From Vibrio pomeroyi (lineage in GTDB: Bacteria; Pseudomonadota; Gammaproteobacteria; Enterobacterales; Vibrionaceae), in assembly GCA_041879425.1 (NCBI GenBank), contig CP090854.1, forward strand, positions 806,001 through 870,000: a stretch of 64,000 nucleotides of DNA, read 5' to 3'. The notes beneath the pieces were generated by a model, which had not been told where the DNA came from, searched no databases, and saw only the letters and a list, made by a program, of their open reading frames with translations. The position numbers and the translations under genes were made by a program. Positions 39,099-47,212 of this stretch are shown here, piece after piece. How positions within the stretch are numbered: the first letter of the stretch is position 1; each line of letters begins with the position of its first letter.

Positions 39099-40523
39099 CT
39101 ATGGCGTAAATGTCGCTACACCTAGCTCGTCTTCGCGTTTTGTGTTTGCCATCATTTGAGTCGGCGAGATCACGCTGCGAAGATCCATGTCTTTCTCTGT
39201 ACGTACTACTTCACCACGTAGAGAGTTAGCAAATACTTCTGTGATTTTCACGTCTACGAACTGGCCGATAAGGTCAGCAGAACCTTCGAAGTTCACTACG
39301 CGGCTGTTTTCAGTACGAGCACGCAGTTCCATTAGGTTCTTCTTCGATGGACCTTCAACCAATACGCGTTGCTCTGTACCAAGCATTAGGCGAGAGTAGC
39401 GCATTGCTTGTGTGTTCACGGTTTGCTGTAGTTCGTATAGACGATCTTTCTTCTCTTGCTCTGGCACATCACATGGGTAATCTGCAGCAGGTGTACCTGG
39501 GCGAGGAGAGAAGATAAAGCTGAAGCTCATATCGAAATCAACGTCTTTGATCAGTTTCATCGTATCTTGGAAATCTTGGTTAGATTCACCAGGGAAACCA
39601 ACGATAAAGTCAGAGCTGATTTGAATGTCTGGACGCGCTTTACGTAGCTTACGAATAATCGACTTGTACTCAATCGCTGTGTGAGGGCGCTTCATCATAG
39701 TAAGAATACGGTCACTACCACTTTGTACAGGCAGGTGAAGGAAGCTCACAAGCTCTGGTGTATCTTCGTAAACTGCGATGATGTCATCACCAAACTCAAG
39801 CGGGTGGCTTGTTGTGAAACGAATACGGTCGATACCATCGATAGAAGCCACAAGGCGAAGCAGTTCTGCGAATGAACAGATATCACCTTCGTGAGTTGGC
39901 CCACGGTATGCGTTTACGTTTTGACCTAGCAGGTTAACTTCACGTACGCCTTGCTCTGCAAGTTGAGCCACTTCGAACAGTACATCGTCCATTGGGCGGC
40001 TAACTTCTTCACCACGCGTGTAAGGCACAACGCAGTAAGTACAGTATTTAGAACAACCTTCCATGATAGAAACGAACGCCGTTGCACCTTCAGCACGCGG
40101 CTCAGGCAGGCTATCGAACTTTTCGATCTCAGGGAAAGAGATGTCCATCACTGGCGCGTCATTTGATAGAGAAGATTTAATCATCTCAGGAAGACGGTGC
40201 AGTGTTTGAGGGCCAAAGATAACGTCTACGTATGGTGCACGTTGACGAATGTGATCGCCTTCTTGAGTCGCAACACAGCCACCCACACCGATCACCACGC
40301 CTTCTTTCTTATCTTTTAGCGTTTTCCAACGACCAAGCTGGTGGAATACTTTCTCTTGCGCTTTTTCGCGGATAGAACAAGTATTCAGTAGTAGTACATC
40401 TGCTTCCTCAGGTACTTCAGTTAGCTCATAGCCATTAGCAGCGTTAAGCAGGTCGGCCATTTTTGATGAATCGTATTCGTTCATCTGACAGCCCCAAGTT
40501 TTAATTAGCAGTTTCTTACTCAT
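39099..40523 (-). CDS. miaB: tRNA-2-methylthio-N6-dimethylallyladenosine synthase
   Basis: A 474-residue radical-SAM methylthiotransferase that modifies A37 of tRNAs reading UNN codons. N-terminal MTTase domain with cluster cysteines in [20 protein letters not shown] and GGCVATQEG (about 12, 49, 83), radical-SAM CX3CX2C in GCSKYCTYC (about 156-164), and a TRAM domain at the C-terminal third. Length equals E. coli at 474. Divergent from ubiF, the same arrangement as in E. coli. Confidence 0.96.
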   Translation of the reverse strand: MSKKLLIKTWGCQMNEYDSSKMADLLNAANGYELTEVPEEADVLLLNTCSIREKAQEKVFHQLGRWKTLKDKKEGVVIGVGGCVATQEGDHIRQRAPYVDVIFGPQTLHRLPEMIKSSLSNDAPVMDISFPEIEKFDSLPEPRAEGATAFVSIMEGCSKYCTYCVVPYTRGEEVSRPMDDVLFEVAQLAEQGVREVNLLGQNVNAYRGPTHEGDICSFAELLRLVASIDGIDRIRFTTSHPLEFGDDIIAVYEDTPELVSFLHLPVQSGSDRILTMMKRPHTAIEYKSIIRKLRKARPDIQISSDFIVGFPGESNQDFQDTMKLIKDVDFDMSFSFIFSPRPGTPAADYPCDVPEQEKKDRLYELQQTVNTQAMRYSRLMLGTEQRVLVEGPSKKNLMELRARTENSRVVNFEGSADLIGQFVDVKITEVFANSLRGEVVRTEKDMDLRSVISPTQMMANTKREDELGVATFTP

Positions 40524-40830
40524 TTTTTGTTCGCTCGATCGTTAGTTTAATTTAAGGGAGCAAATCGCCCAGTATTCATCCGCGAGGACCATTTGTCATA
40601 ATTAGGTATTCATTTTATGACTGGCTCTAGCAGCAAGCGGCGTATTGTACTGGTTTCAAAACCGACTGACTAGTAGTCTGATAAAATCTCTTATGTAGTG
40701 GTTTTTATTATCGTTAACGCTAGACACAGCAAGGGATAACCCTTTTTTCAAATAAGGTTTTTGGTTACAAGTTAGTTATGAAAAAGTACAATCAAAAACA
40801 GTCAAAGAATCAAACTGATAAGTACAAAAT
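40524..40830. promoter_or_regulatory. miaB-ubiF divergent intergenic region
   Basis: A 307-bp stretch with no gene seen. On the plus strand TTACAA at 40765-40770 and TACAAT at 40787-40792 with a 16-nt spacer form a weak promoter candidate for ubiF. On the minus strand I see no convincing consensus pair for miaB. A small inverted repeat GACTAGTAGTC-like element sits near 40668. Confidence 0.35.
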
Positions 40831-42006
40831 ATGAACAGTTACGATATTGTGGTAGTCGGTGGTGGCATGGTCGGTGCAGCAACAGCGATTGGTTTTGCAA
40901 AGCAAGGTCTGAGTGTTGCTGTGATCGAAGGTTTTGCCCCACAAGCTTTTGATCAGTCGCAAGCAATGGATATTCGTGTTTCCGCTATTTCTCAAGCATC
41001 GGTCGATTTGCTTGACGATCTTGGCGCATGGCAGAACATAGAAGCAATGCGAGTATGTTCTTATAAGCGCTTAGAGACGTGGGAACACCCAGAATGTCGT
41101 ACTCGGTTTGATGCCGCATCACTAGATTTACCTCGTTTAGGCTGCATTGTTGAAAACCGACTGATTCAATTGGGCTTATGGTCTCAGTTTGATGCTTATG
41201 ACAATTTAGAACTGTTGTGCCCTGAAAAGTTGGATTCTATTGAATTTGGCGAAACTAATATCGTTAAGCTTCAATCTGGTGCTGAGTTATCGGCTAAATG
41301 GGTGATTGGTGCTGATGGCGCTAACTCCGCTGTTCGTCAGCAGGCTGGTATCGGTATCACGGCTTGGGACTACCGCCAGCACTGTATGCTGATCAATGTG
41401 GAAACTGAGCTCCCTCAACAAGATATTACTTGGCAACAGTTTCTACCAAGTGGCCCGCGTTCGTTTCTGCCTCTGTGTTCTGTCGTTTCTGAAGGGAAAG
41501 AAGTCGGGCAGGGTTCATTGGTTTGGTATGACTCGCCATCTCGCATAAAGCAACTGTCGGCAATGAGCCCAGACAAGTTGCGAAATGAAGTGCTTGCTAA
41601 CTTCCCTGCGGAACTGGGAGACATCAAAGTCCTCAATTCTGGTTCATTCCCTCTCACTCGACGTCATGCGCAATCTTATGTTAAGAACAACTGCATTCTG
41701 GTTGGAGATTCGGCACACACGATAAACCCATTAGCAGGGCAGGGCGTAAACTTAGGCTTTAAAGATGTTGCCGCTCTATTGGATGTGACCAAGGATAAAG
41801 GCGAGCTGAATCACTCTGTAGCAAGGCGCTATGAGGTGATGAGAAGAGGCGACAACCTGATGATGCAAAGCGGTATGGATTTCTTCTATAAAACATTCAG
41901 TAATGATATTGGCCCACTGAAGTTTGTACGTAATGCTGCGCTTAAGCTTGCTGAAAATTCAGGCCCGATTAAAGTTCAAGTATTGAAATACGCCTTGGGT
42001 CTTTAG
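40831..42006 (+). CDS. ubiF: Ubiquinone-biosynthesis FAD monooxygenase, UbiF type
   Basis: A 391-residue flavin hydroxylase of the UbiH/UbiF/COQ6 family, which adds a hydroxyl to the ubiquinone ring. The FAD dinucleotide motif is at the N-terminus (VVVGGGMVGAATAIGFAKQG, key Gly about 8, 10, 13), the DG motif in WVIGADGANSAVRQ (about 160), and the second FAD motif in LVGDSAHTINPLAGQGVNLG (about 290). Divergence from miaB, as in E. coli, favours UbiF (2-octaprenyl-3-methyl-6-methoxy-benzoquinol hydroxylase) over UbiH. Its product is the electron acceptor of Na+-NQR. Confidence 0.88.
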   Translation: MNSYDIVVVGGGMVGAATAIGFAKQGLSVAVIEGFAPQAFDQSQAMDIRVSAISQASVDLLDDLGAWQNIEAMRVCSYKRLETWEHPECRTRFDAASLDLPRLGCIVENRLIQLGLWSQFDAYDNLELLCPEKLDSIEFGETNIVKLQSGAELSAKWVIGADGANSAVRQQAGIGITAWDYRQHCMLINVETELPQQDITWQQFLPSGPRSFLPLCSVVSEGKEVGQGSLVWYDSPSRIKQLSAMSPDKLRNEVLANFPAELGDIKVLNSGSFPLTRRHAQSYVKNNCILVGDSAHTINPLAGQGVNLGFKDVAALLDVTKDKGELNHSVARRYEVMRRGDNLMMQSGMDFFYKTFSNDIGPLKFVRNAALKLAENSGPIKVQVLKYALGL

Positions 42007-42033
42007 TTGAACTTTTAGACTGCTTATAAAGAG

Positions 42034-42059
42034 AAGGAGAGCGAATGCTCTCCTTTTTT
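42034..42059 (+). terminator. Terminator of ubiF
   Basis: Perfect hairpin AAGGAGAGC-GAAT-GCTCTCCTT with a TTTTTT tail. Confidence 0.9.
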
Positions 42060-42073
42060 GTATCCGATGATTA

Positions 42074-43120
42074 CTATCGCTGTTGTGTTACACAAACAGG
42101 TGCATCTAGCTCCAAAGAGTAGCCTGTGTAAACCAGAGAGCCATCCTCAATATTTCGTTTGAATGAGGTGATGTTATTGGAGTGCTGGTTTGCGGCGATA
42201 AGCCATTGCCCGCAGTCGGTAATATGAAAATCACGAGGAAAATTACCTTCAGTACTATAACTATCAATAAAAATAGGCATTTTGGTGTTTGGTTCGATTT
42301 TGAAACTACTGATCCTTGATTGGTGTCGACAAGACACATAAAGAAATTGTTCATCCGGTGATAGTTTTATTGCAGCCGTTGCTTCACCTTTCTCCATATT
42401 GGGAAGCGCGTCTATTTCCTCCACAATGTTCCATACACCTAAAACCTTTTCCAACATTAGTATCGTTTCGGATAGCTCACAGATCACATAGGCCTTATCT
42501 TCAGCCTTATTGAAGATTAAATGACGAGGCCCATTGCCAGCTGGAGCTTTTATGGATTGCATTGGTTCGTCTAGAAACTCTTCCTGTTCTTCATCAAAGC
42601 AGTAAAAGTTGATTCTATCGGCGCCAAGATCGACGGTGACAAATTGTGGTGAGTTTTGTAAGAACAAACACTGATGGGCATGTGGTCCTGTTTGTCGTTC
42701 TTTGTTTGGACCAGAACCGACCATTTTGATTGTTTTGAGTCGTTTATCGATATTACCGTTGATACTTAAACTAAAGATATCGAATGTGCCTGATGAGTAT
42801 TGCGACGTAATAGCAAACTTATGGCTAGGATCAATGGTGATATGACAAGGATGATCACCAGAGATAGCCCCTGAGTTATTAGCGGTCTTTGAGCTAGCAT
42901 TAGCGATATGAACCAATTGTGGCTGTTTGGGCTGGTCAACTTCAGAAGCCGTGTAGATACCGAGTTGTGTCGCTACGACAAAAGATGGATTGGTACATTC
43001 AGCAACGAGTTCTAACGGTGATAGCTTTCCGTTATCTAAATCTAATTGAGTCTGATATACGCCTTGGCTTTTACTGGGAGTATCTGTGTAGCAACCAATC
43101 GTTAAAGGTAGGGTTTTCAT
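42074..43120 (-). CDS. Lactonase-fold beta-propeller protein
   Basis: A 348-residue protein of the lactonase family that includes E. coli 6-phosphogluconolactonase Pgl/YbhE. It has repeating blade motifs: SKSQGVYQTQLDLDNGKLSPL, GDHPCHITIDPSHKFAITSQY, TGPHAHQCLF, GPRHLIFNKAEDKAYVICEL, IKLSPDEQFLYVSCR and NFPRDFHITDCGQWLIAANQ, consistent with seven blades. No signal peptide, so cytoplasmic. The precise substrate is uncertain; a sugar lactone is likely. It is an isolated gene between ubiF and the tRNA array, with codon use slightly more AT-rich than its neighbours by eye. Confidence 0.78.
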   Translation of the reverse strand: MKTLPLTIGCYTDTPSKSQGVYQTQLDLDNGKLSPLELVAECTNPSFVVATQLGIYTASEVDQPKQPQLVHIANASSKTANNSGAISGDHPCHITIDPSHKFAITSQYSSGTFDIFSLSINGNIDKRLKTIKMVGSGPNKERQTGPHAHQCLFLQNSPQFVTVDLGADRINFYCFDEEQEEFLDEPMQSIKAPAGNGPRHLIFNKAEDKAYVICELSETILMLEKVLGVWNIVEEIDALPNMEKGEATAAIKLSPDEQFLYVSCRHQSRISSFKIEPNTKMPIFIDSYSTEGNFPRDFHITDCGQWLIAANQHSNNITSFKRNIEDGSLVYTGYSLELDAPVCVTQQR

Positions 43121-43237
43121 AGGCAGTCATACTCAATTAGAAAATGGAGCAGACATTGTCTTATAAAAAAGCCATGAAGTGATTAAGCAGGAGAAAATAC
43201 TTGGTGACCTGGATAGCAGATTTACATATTCCAGATA

Positions 43238-43266
43238 AAACAAAACCCAGCTAAAAAGCTGGGTTT
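43238..43266 (-). terminator. Terminator of the tRNA array
   Basis: Perfect 10-bp stem AAACCCAGCT / AGCTGGGTTT with a short A-rich loop on the plus strand, followed on the minus strand by TTGTTTTAT. It lies 11 bp after the last tRNA-Leu and is the only terminator seen in the array. Confidence 0.88.
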
Positions 43267-43276
43267 CATTCAATAA

Positions 43277-43361
43277 TGGTGCGGTCGGAGAGACTTGAAC
43301 TCTCACACCTCTCGGCGCCAGAACCTAAATCTGGTGCGTCTACCAATTCCGCCACGACCGC
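43277..43361 (-). tRNA. tRNA-Leu(TAG), copy 1 (last in array)
   Basis: Full 85-nt class II tRNA including encoded CCA. Acceptor GCGGTCG pairs with CGACCGC; the anticodon TAG is the complement of 43325-43327; a long variable arm is present. Sequence is the same as the other eight Leu copies by eye. Reads CUA and other CUN codons. Confidence 0.97.
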
Positions 43362-43430
43362 AGCAAAGCTTTTACTCTAGCGAAGAGTATAGTTAAGAAG
43401 ACTTATGGTTTGTCTAAATAACGTTGTATG

Positions 43431-43505
43431 TGGCTGGGCTACCTGGATTCGAACCAGGGAATGCCGGCATCAAAAGCCGGTGCCTTACCGCTTGGCGATA
43501 GCCCA
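43431..43505 (-). tRNA. tRNA-Gln(TTG), copy 1
   Basis: 75 nt including encoded CCA. Acceptor TGGGCTA pairs with TAGCCCA, anticodon stem CCGGC/GCCGG, anticodon TTG at complement of 43471-43473. T-loop TTCGAAT. Reads CAA and CAG. Confidence 0.97.
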
Positions 43506-43547
43506 ACAATGAACGGTCATCTACTAAAAGAAACACATTCTGAATAA

Positions 43548-43632
43548 TGGTGCGGTCGGAGAGACTTGAACTCTCACACCTCTCGGCGCCAGAACCTAAA
43601 TCTGGTGCGTCTACCAATTCCGCCACGACCGC
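43548..43632 (-). tRNA. tRNA-Leu(TAG), copy 2
   Basis: 85 nt with CCA, same sequence as copy 1. Separated from Gln copy 1 by a 42-nt spacer seen after every Gln but one. Confidence 0.97.
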
Positions 43633-43687
43633 AGCAAATCTTTATAGTCATACTGAATATTGGTGATTCAATAAGACGTTGTATAAA

Positions 43688-43764
43688 TGGTGGCTACTGC
43701 GGGATTTGAACCTGCGACCCCATCATTATGAGTGATGTGCTCTAACCAACTGAGCTAAGTAGCC
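43688..43764 (-). tRNA. tRNA-Met(CAT), elongator type, copy 1
   Basis: 77 nt with CCA. Acceptor GGCTACT pairs with AGTAGCC, so position 1-72 is a G-C pair as in elongator tRNA-Met and not the mismatch of the initiator. Anticodon CAT at complement of 43728-43730 in loop CTCATAA. Close to E. coli metT/metU. Confidence 0.96.
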
Positions 43765-43797
43765 AATAATAAATCTAATAGATTCATTATTAAATAA

Positions 43798-43882
43798 TGG
43801 TGCGGTCGGAGAGACTTGAACTCTCACACCTCTCGGCGCCAGAACCTAAATCTGGTGCGTCTACCAATTCCGCCACGACCGC
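43798..43882 (-). tRNA. tRNA-Leu(TAG), copy 3
   Basis: 85 nt with CCA, same sequence as the other Leu copies. Starts the second copy of the 406-nt direct repeat. Confidence 0.97.
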
Positions 43883-43951
43883 AGCAAAGCTTTTACTCTA
43901 GCGAAGAGTATAGTTAAGAAGACTTATGGTTTGTCTAAATAACGTTGTATG

Positions 43952-44026
43952 TGGCTGGGCTACCTGGATTCGAACCAGGGAATGCCGGCATCAAAAGCCG
44001 GTGCCTTACCGCTTGGCGATAGCCCA
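43952..44026 (-). tRNA. tRNA-Gln(TTG), copy 2
   Basis: 75 nt with CCA, same sequence as Gln copy 1, preceded by the same 69-nt spacer. Confidence 0.97.
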
Positions 44027-44068
44027 ACAATGAATGGTCATCTATTAAAAGAAACACATTCTGAATAA

Positions 44069-44153
44069 TGGTGCGGTCGGAGAGACTTGAACTCTCACAC
44101 CTCTCGGCGCCAGAACCTAAATCTGGTGCGTCTACCAATTCCGCCACGACCGC
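44069..44153 (-). tRNA. tRNA-Leu(TAG), copy 4
   Basis: 85 nt with CCA. Begins the tandem 283-nt Leu-Gln units. Confidence 0.97.
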
Positions 44154-44234
44154 AGCAAATCTTTATAGTCATACTGAATATTGGTGATTCAATAAGACGT
44201 TGTGCTCTTTGCTTTTGCAAGGAGTTATAAATAG

Positions 44235-44309
44235 TGGCTGGGCTACCTGGATTCGAACCAGGGAATGCCGGCATCAAAAGCCGGTGCCTTACCGCTTGGC
44301 GATAGCCCA
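44235..44309 (-). tRNA. tRNA-Gln(TTG), copy 3
   Basis: 75 nt with CCA, next to an 81-nt spacer shared with Gln copy 4. Confidence 0.97.
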
Positions 44310-44351
44310 ACAATGAATGCTCATCTACTAAAAGAAACGCATTCTAAATAA

Positions 44352-44436
44352 TGGTGCGGTCGGAGAGACTTGAACTCTCACACCTCTCGGCGCCAGAACC
44401 TAAATCTGGTGCGTCTACCAATTCCGCCACGACCGC
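44352..44436 (-). tRNA. tRNA-Leu(TAG), copy 5
   Basis: 85 nt with CCA, exactly 283 nt from copy 4. Confidence 0.97.
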
Positions 44437-44517
44437 AGCAAAGCTTTATAGTCATACTGAATATTGGTGATTCAATAAGACGTTGTGCTCTTTGCTTTTG
44501 CAAGGAGTTATAAATAG

Positions 44518-44592
44518 TGGCTGGGCTACCTGGATTCGAACCAGGGAATGCCGGCATCAAAAGCCGGTGCCTTACCGCTTGGCGATAGCCCA
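44518..44592 (-). tRNA. tRNA-Gln(TTG), copy 4
   Basis: 75 nt with CCA, exactly 283 nt from copy 3. Confidence 0.97.
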
Positions 44593-44634
44593 ACAATGAA
44601 TGGTTATCTACTAAAAGAAACGCATTCTAAATAA

Positions 44635-44719
44635 TGGTGCGGTCGGAGAGACTTGAACTCTCACACCTCTCGGCGCCAGAACCTAAATCTGGTGCGTCTA
44701 CCAATTCCGCCACGACCGC
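44635..44719 (-). tRNA. tRNA-Leu(TAG), copy 6
   Basis: 85 nt with CCA, exactly 283 nt from copy 5. Confidence 0.97.
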
Positions 44720-44791
44720 AGCAAATCTTTATAGTCATATCGAATATTGGTGATTCAATAAGACGTTGTCTTTCTATTTCAAAAGAAAAAG

Positions 44792-44868
44792 TGGTGGCTA
44801 CTGCGGGATTTGAACCTGCGACCCCATCATTATGAGTGATGTGCTCTAACCAACTGAGCTAAGTAGCC
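44792..44868 (-). tRNA. tRNA-Met(CAT), copy 2
   Basis: 77 nt with CCA, same sequence as Met copy 1. Confidence 0.96.
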
Positions 44869-44919
44869 AATAATAAATCTAATAGATTCACTATTTGTTC
44901 TCTAATGAAAGAGAAATAA

Positions 44920-45004
44920 TGGTGCGGTCGGAGAGACTTGAACTCTCACACCTCTCGGCGCCAGAACCTAAATCTGGTGCGTCTACCAATTCCGCCACGA
45001 CCGC
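44920..45004 (-). tRNA. tRNA-Leu(TAG), copy 7
   Basis: 85 nt with CCA. Starts the third copy of the long repeat. Confidence 0.97.
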
Positions 45005-45073
45005 AGCAAAGCTTTTACTCTAGCGAAGAGTATAGTTAAGAAGACTTATGGTTTGTCTAAGTAACGTTGTATG

Positions 45074-45148
45074 TGGCTGGGCTACCTGGATTCGAACCAG
45101 GGAATGCCGGCATCAAAAGCCGGTGCCTTACCGCTTGGCGATAGCCCA
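45074..45148 (-). tRNA. tRNA-Gln(TTG), copy 5
   Basis: 75 nt with CCA, 69-nt spacer as in copies 1 and 2 with one change. Confidence 0.97.
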
Positions 45149-45190
45149 ACAATGAATGGTCATCTATTAAAAGAAACACATTCTGAATAA

Positions 45191-45275
45191 TGGTGCGGTC
45201 GGAGAGACTTGAACTCTCACACCTCTCGGCGCCAGAACCTAAATCTGGTGCGTCTACCAATTCCGCCACGACCGC
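45191..45275 (-). tRNA. tRNA-Leu(TAG), copy 8
   Basis: 85 nt with CCA. Confidence 0.97.
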
Positions 45276-45346
45276 AGCAAATCTTTTAGTCATACTGAAT
45301 ATTGGTGATTCAATACAACGTTGTCTTTTCTTTCTCGAAGAAAGAA

Positions 45347-45423
45347 TGGTGGCTACTGCGGGATTTGAACCTGCGACCCCATCATTATGAGTGATGTGCT
45401 CTAACCAACTGAGCTAAGTAGCC
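45347..45423 (-). tRNA. tRNA-Met(CAT), copy 3
   Basis: 77 nt with CCA, followed in transcription by the Leu copy 8 unit. Confidence 0.96.
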
Positions 45424-45500
45424 ATCTGAGAGCGAGACAATATAATATAATCTTGCTTTCAATGCCATTATCTTTTTAAAGATAATTACACTTTAAATTG

Positions 45501-45575
45501 TGGCTGGGCTACCTGGATTCGAACCAGGGAATGCCGGCATCAAAAGCCGGTGCCTTACCGCTTGGCGATAGCCCA
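45501..45575 (-). tRNA. tRNA-Gln(TTG), copy 6
   Basis: 75 nt with CCA. Its spacers differ from those of the other Gln copies, so this belongs to the older, unduplicated promoter-proximal part. Confidence 0.97.
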
Positions 45576-45603
45576 ACAATGATGTCTTGAAGACATCTCA
45601 ATA

Positions 45604-45688
45604 TGGTGCGGTCGGAGAGACTTGAACTCTCACACCTCTCGGCGCCAGAACCTAAATCTGGTGCGTCTACCAATTCCGCCACGACCGC
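45604..45688 (-). tRNA. tRNA-Leu(TAG), copy 9
   Basis: 85 nt with CCA; unique flanking spacers. Confidence 0.97.
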
Positions 45689-45753
45689 ATTATTTCCTAA
45701 AAACTCTTTGTTACTAAAGACAAACTTTAATATCAAATAGAGTGCTTAGGAAA

Positions 45754-45830
45754 TGGTGGCTACTGCGGGATTTGAACCTGCGACCCCATCATTATGAGTG
45801 ATGTGCTCTAACCAACTGAGCTAAGTAGCC
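45754..45830 (-). tRNA. tRNA-Met(CAT), copy 4 (first in array)
   Basis: 77 nt with CCA. First gene of the transcript, about 50 nt downstream of the strong promoter. Confidence 0.96.
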
Positions 45831-45885
45831 ATTTCCATATTGTTGCTCATTTTGAAACGTTGCCGCTTCGCTGTGAACGGGGCGC

Positions 45886-45914
45886 ATTATGCGGAGTTGA
45901 GTGAAACCCGTCAA
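45886..45914 (-). promoter_or_regulatory. Strong sigma-70 promoter of the tRNA array with GC-rich discriminator
   Basis: On the minus strand TTGACG (complement of 45909-45914), a 17-nt spacer, and CATAAT (complement of 45886-45891), directly followed by GCGCCCC. The AT-rich stretch above the -35 (a run of nine A on the minus strand) resembles an UP element. The GC-rich discriminator is the pattern of ppGpp/DksA-controlled stable-RNA promoters. No second promoter is evident in the array. The rest of 45915-46061 shows nothing else. Confidence 0.85.
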
Positions 45915-46061
45915 CTTTTTTTTTGAATAAATCGCGAATAAACATCTGTTCGGTTTCTTTTTAGGCAAAGAGGCGTATTTGTCGGCAAAAAACAGGTCAA
46001 AAAGGCGATATATATAGGAAGTTAACTTTCTGATGCAGGACTATTTCGAAAGAGTAAAAAC

Positions 46062-46090
46062 AAAAAGGCCAGTGAATTCACTGGCCTTTT
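46062..46090 (-). terminator. Terminator of pth-ychF
   Basis: Perfect 14-bp palindromic stem AAAAGGCCAGTGAA / TTCACTGGCCTTTT, with T runs on both strands, 20 bp after the ychF stop. Confidence 0.88.
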
Positions 46091-46110
46091 ATTTGATGTT
46101 AAATCAACAA

Positions 46111-47202
46111 TTATACGTTGAAACGGAAGTGAACAACGTCGCCATCTTTTACGATGTATTCTTTGCCTTCAAGACGCCATTTACCTGCATCTTTTGCACC
46201 GCTCTCACCGTTAAACTCGATGAAGTGATCAAAACCAACAACTTCAGCTCGGATGAAGCCTTTTTCGAAGTCTGTGTGGATCTTACCAGCAGCTTGTGGT
46301 GCTGTTGCACCTACAGGAATTGTCCATGCGCGAACTTCTTTAACGCCAGCTGTGAAGTAAGTTTGAAGAGTCAGTAGCTCGTAACCAGAACGGATCACTC
46401 GGTTAAGACCTGGTTCTTCGATACCCATGTCTGCTAGGAACTCTTCGCGATCTTCGTCATCAAGCTCAGAAAGCTCAGATTCGATAGCCGCACAAACAGC
46501 AACAACAACGTTGTTTTCTTTTTCTGCGTATTCACGAACAGCGTCTAGGTAAGGGTTGTTTTCAAAACCATCTTCAGCAACGTTTGCGATGTACATTGTT
46601 GGTTTCAGCGTTAGGAAGTTTAGGTAGCCGATTGCTGCCGCTTCTTCTTTGCCTAGTTCAACAGTACGCGCCATACCGCCTTCAGTAAGAACTGGTAGTA
46701 GCTTTTCTAGTACTGTGATTTCGAACTTAGCGTCTTTGTCGCCGCCTTTTGCTTTCTTAGCGTTACGTTGAATTGCACGTTCACAGCTGTCTAAGTCAGC
46801 CAGCGCAAGTTCAAGGTTGATCACTTCGATGTCTTCGATTGGAGATACTTTGCCAGAAACGTGAACGATGTTTTCATTTTCAAAGCAGCGTACAACGTGA
46901 CCGATAGCGTCAGTTTCACGGATGTTAGCTAGGAATTTGTTACCAAGACCTTCACCTTTAGATGCGCCAGCAACTAGGCCTGCGATATCTACGAATTCCA
47001 TTGTCGTTGGAAGGATCTTCTGTGGATTAACAATTTTTGCTAATGTATCTAAGCGTAGATCTGGAACCGGAACGATACCTGTGTTTGGTTCGATCGTACA
47101 AAATGGAAAGTTTGCTGCTTCGATGCCTGCTTTAGTCAGTGCGTTAAACAGAGTTGACTTACCAACGTTTGGTAGACCAACGATGCCACATTTAAAACCC
47201 AT
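46111..47202 (-). CDS. ychF: YchF/OLA1 ribosome-associated ATPase
   Basis: A 363-residue Obg-like P-loop NTPase with ATP preference and a ribosome and redox-stress role. G1 motif GLPNVGKST (about 8-16), G3 [16 protein letters not shown] (about 67), a coiled-coil insertion, the altered G4 (NVAED instead of NKxD, which explains the loss of GTP specificity) and a C-terminal TGS domain (about 280-363). ATG 47202 (MGFKCG) is chosen, with AAGG upstream; the open frame runs 20 codons further, back into pth. Only 10 bp after the pth stop, a conserved pair. Confidence 0.95.
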   Translation of the reverse strand: MGFKCGIVGLPNVGKSTLFNALTKAGIEAANFPFCTIEPNTGIVPVPDLRLDTLAKIVNPQKILPTTMEFVDIAGLVAGASKGEGLGNKFLANIRETDAIGHVVRCFENENIVHVSGKVSPIEDIEVINLELALADLDSCERAIQRNAKKAKGGDKDAKFEITVLEKLLPVLTEGGMARTVELGKEEAAAIGYLNFLTLKPTMYIANVAEDGFENNPYLDAVREYAEKENNVVVAVCAAIESELSELDDEDREEFLADMGIEEPGLNRVIRSGYELLTLQTYFTAGVKEVRAWTIPVGATAPQAAGKIHTDFEKGFIRAEVVGFDHFIEFNGESGAKDAGKWRLEGKEYIVKDGDVVHFRFNV

Positions 47203-47212
47203 GATATAAACC

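Larger units (their letters stand above)
43277..43682 (-). repeat. 406-nt direct repeat, copy 1 (Leu-Gln-Leu plus spacers)
   Basis: Leu, 69-nt spacer, Gln, 42-nt spacer, Leu, first 50 nt of the next spacer. Compared by eye with copy 2 it differs at two bases, both in the 42-nt spacer. Offset to copy 2 is 521 nt. Confidence 0.9.
43798..44203 (-). repeat. 406-nt direct repeat, copy 2
   Basis: Same order and spacer lengths as copy 1; its last Leu is also the first gene of the 283-nt tandem units. Confidence 0.9.
44069..44634 (-). repeat. Tandem pair of 283-nt Leu-Gln units
   Basis: Two head-to-tail units (44069-44351 and 44352-44634), each Leu (85), 81-nt spacer, Gln (75), 42-nt spacer. They differ by a few bases in the spacers. 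Confidence 0.9.
44920..45324 (-). repeat. 405-nt direct repeat, copy 3
   Basis: Same order as copies 1 and 2, with one change in the 69-nt spacer and a 1-nt deletion plus small changes in the last spacer. The 42-nt spacer equals that of copy 2. Confidence 0.88.

Noticed and set aside
43414..45736. Several 60-80-codon frames inside the tRNA array, such as those containing GSGAERCESSSLSDRT or ATAGFEPATPSL
   Set aside because: These are translations of the tRNA genes themselves, a well-known false annotation.
43277..45830. Regularly spaced repeats that look like a CRISPR array
   Set aside because: The repeated units are 75-85-nt tRNA genes with full cloverleaf features and CCA ends; spacers are repeated rather than unique, and no cas genes are near.
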